A stretch of DNA of 64,000 nt from Hyphomicrobiales bacterium (lineage in GTDB: Bacteria; Pseudomonadota; Alphaproteobacteria; Rhizobiales; Rhizobiaceae): the NCBI GenBank assembly GCA_021775455.1, contig JAJFHU010000051.1:1-64000 (forward strand), written 5' to 3'. Shown here piece by piece: positions 63,722-64,000 of the stretch. Every line of letters begins with the position of its first letter. The stretch's first letter is position 1. The notes beneath the pieces were generated by a model. That model searched no databases and had not been told where the DNA came from. It saw nothing but the letters and a program-made list of their open reading frames with translations. A program made the position numbers and the translations under genes.

Positions 63722-64000
63722 CGTGCCAACTCCCTGACTGCAAAAACAATGCGGTTTATATTAGCGGTTTTGACAACAGTTGCCATCACAATACATCCGG
63801 GCCAAAGAGTAGTTGCAGACTTTTGCGGGATATTTTTTTCAAACCCGCGAAATGGGATATCCGGGATTGAGCGGTCCCGGCTTTTCAGGCTGATTTCACC
63901 ATTGCCGCTGGTGGTCGATTGCAACCTGGCCTTGAATTTAGTGTAACCGCAAAGTCCAAATTCTTCTTCTTCAAAAATTCCGAACGTAGTTTCAAGGTAG
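63718..64000 (-). CDS. Partial gene at the right edge, unknown function
   Basis: The minus-strand frame is open for 94 codons from the window edge to the TGA at 63718-63720. It is polar with an acidic start (FEEEEF), a LKSRDRSIPDIPF segment, and a hydrophobic end (CIVMATVVK, NINRIVFAVREL). It is not recognised. It overlaps the secreted protein gene by TTGA, so they likely form an operon. The 5' part lies beyond the window. Confidence 0.5.
   Translation of the reverse strand, partial: YLETTFGIFEEEEFGLCGYTKFKARLQSTTSGNGEISLKSRDRSIPDIPFRGFEKNIPQKSATTLWPGCIVMATVVKTANINRIVFAVRELAR

Noticed and set aside
63749-63946. 65-codon plus-strand frame at the right edge
   Set aside because: The minus strand is open across the whole edge and ends coupled to the next gene, a better explanation.
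1-64000. CRISPR arrays, rRNA and intact insertion sequences
   Set aside because: No regularly spaced repeats, no rRNA signature and no terminal inverted repeats with a transposase were found on reading both strands.

Overview
The window reads as a chromosomal segment of an alphaproteobacterium, most likely of the order Hyphomicrobiales (Rhizobiales). The basis is gene content and order: a rhizobial-type glycerol ABC transporter cluster (GlpVSTPQU), split transhydrogenase pntAA-pntAB-pntB preceded by a short aa3-oxidase subunit IV gene, the DUF1036-pykA / DUF1244-DUF2312(GapR) neighbourhood, rpmE-DUF1465-DUF1192-TrcR(DUF1013), and purEK beside a DUF465 gene. Base composition looks moderate (roughly mid to high 40s % G+C by eye, not computed). 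Genus cannot be fixed from the sequence. No rRNA, CRISPR array, intact insertion sequence, prophage or convincing tRNA gene was seen; the only mobile-element trace is a short integrase remnant at the left edge.

Layout. 0-9 kb: integrase remnant, then glpR-glpD facing away from the six-gene glycerol uptake operon; the shared intergenic region carries CGAAA-type repeats. 9-15.8 kb: a GNAT acetyltransferase fused to a cyclic-nucleotide-binding domain, a large DUF2339 membrane protein, and a minus-strand periplasmic redox/copper group (Cys-tailed secreted protein, TlpA-like thioredoxin, parvulin-SCO1 fusion). 16-18.7 kb: a lipoprotein hydrolase, an isoprenylcysteine-methyltransferase-like membrane protein and a membrane alpha/beta hydrolase. 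18.7-24 kb: soxBDAG, heterotetrameric sarcosine oxidase. 24-32.6 kb: rpmJ, TPR protein, pykA-DUF1036, EamA exporter, DUF1244, GapR-like DUF2312, a DUF882 peptidase with a repetitive tail, and an NtrC-like regulator. 32.8-39.5 kb: oligoendopeptidase F, lipoprotein, cox subunit IV, pntAA/AB/B, alpha/beta hydrolase. 39.5-49.7 kb: TPR lipoprotein, rpsU, purEK, DUF465, ThiE-like and Sel1-repeat proteins, malonyl-CoA decarboxylase, efp, suhB and a MotA/ExbB-like plus OmpA/MotB-like stator pair. 49.7-57 kb: MsbA-like ABC exporter, rpmE, DUF1465, a candidate small RNA, DUF1192, TrcR, two YeeE/YedE halves, propionyl-CoA synthetase. 57-64 kb: SGNH hydrolase interrupted by an in-frame stop, HI0933 flavoprotein, class I fructose-bisphosphate aldolase, cytochrome P450, a small orphan protein, pgk, a secreted orphan and a partial gene at the right edge.

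How they fit together. Glycerol enters through GlpV/S/T/P/Q/U and leaves as dihydroxyacetone phosphate via GlpD (the kinase is not in this window), feeding Fba, Pgk and PykA, which are also here. Sarcosine oxidase supplies one-carbon units; transhydrogenase balances NADH/NADPH.

Most interesting points: the complementary degeneracy of the two glycerol transporter ATPases (one canonical and one degenerate ATP site predicted), the GNAT-cNMP and parvulin-SCO1 fusions, the terminator-like hairpin inside the purEK leader, helically phased repeats upstream of soxB, a structured and terminated RNA with an anti-Shine-Dalgarno-like stretch near 52.7 kb, the amber codon that cuts the catalytic Asp/His block off an SGNH hydrolase, and a Zorya-like stator pair without Zorya effectors. 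All functional assignments rest on recognising families by eye; no database search was run.
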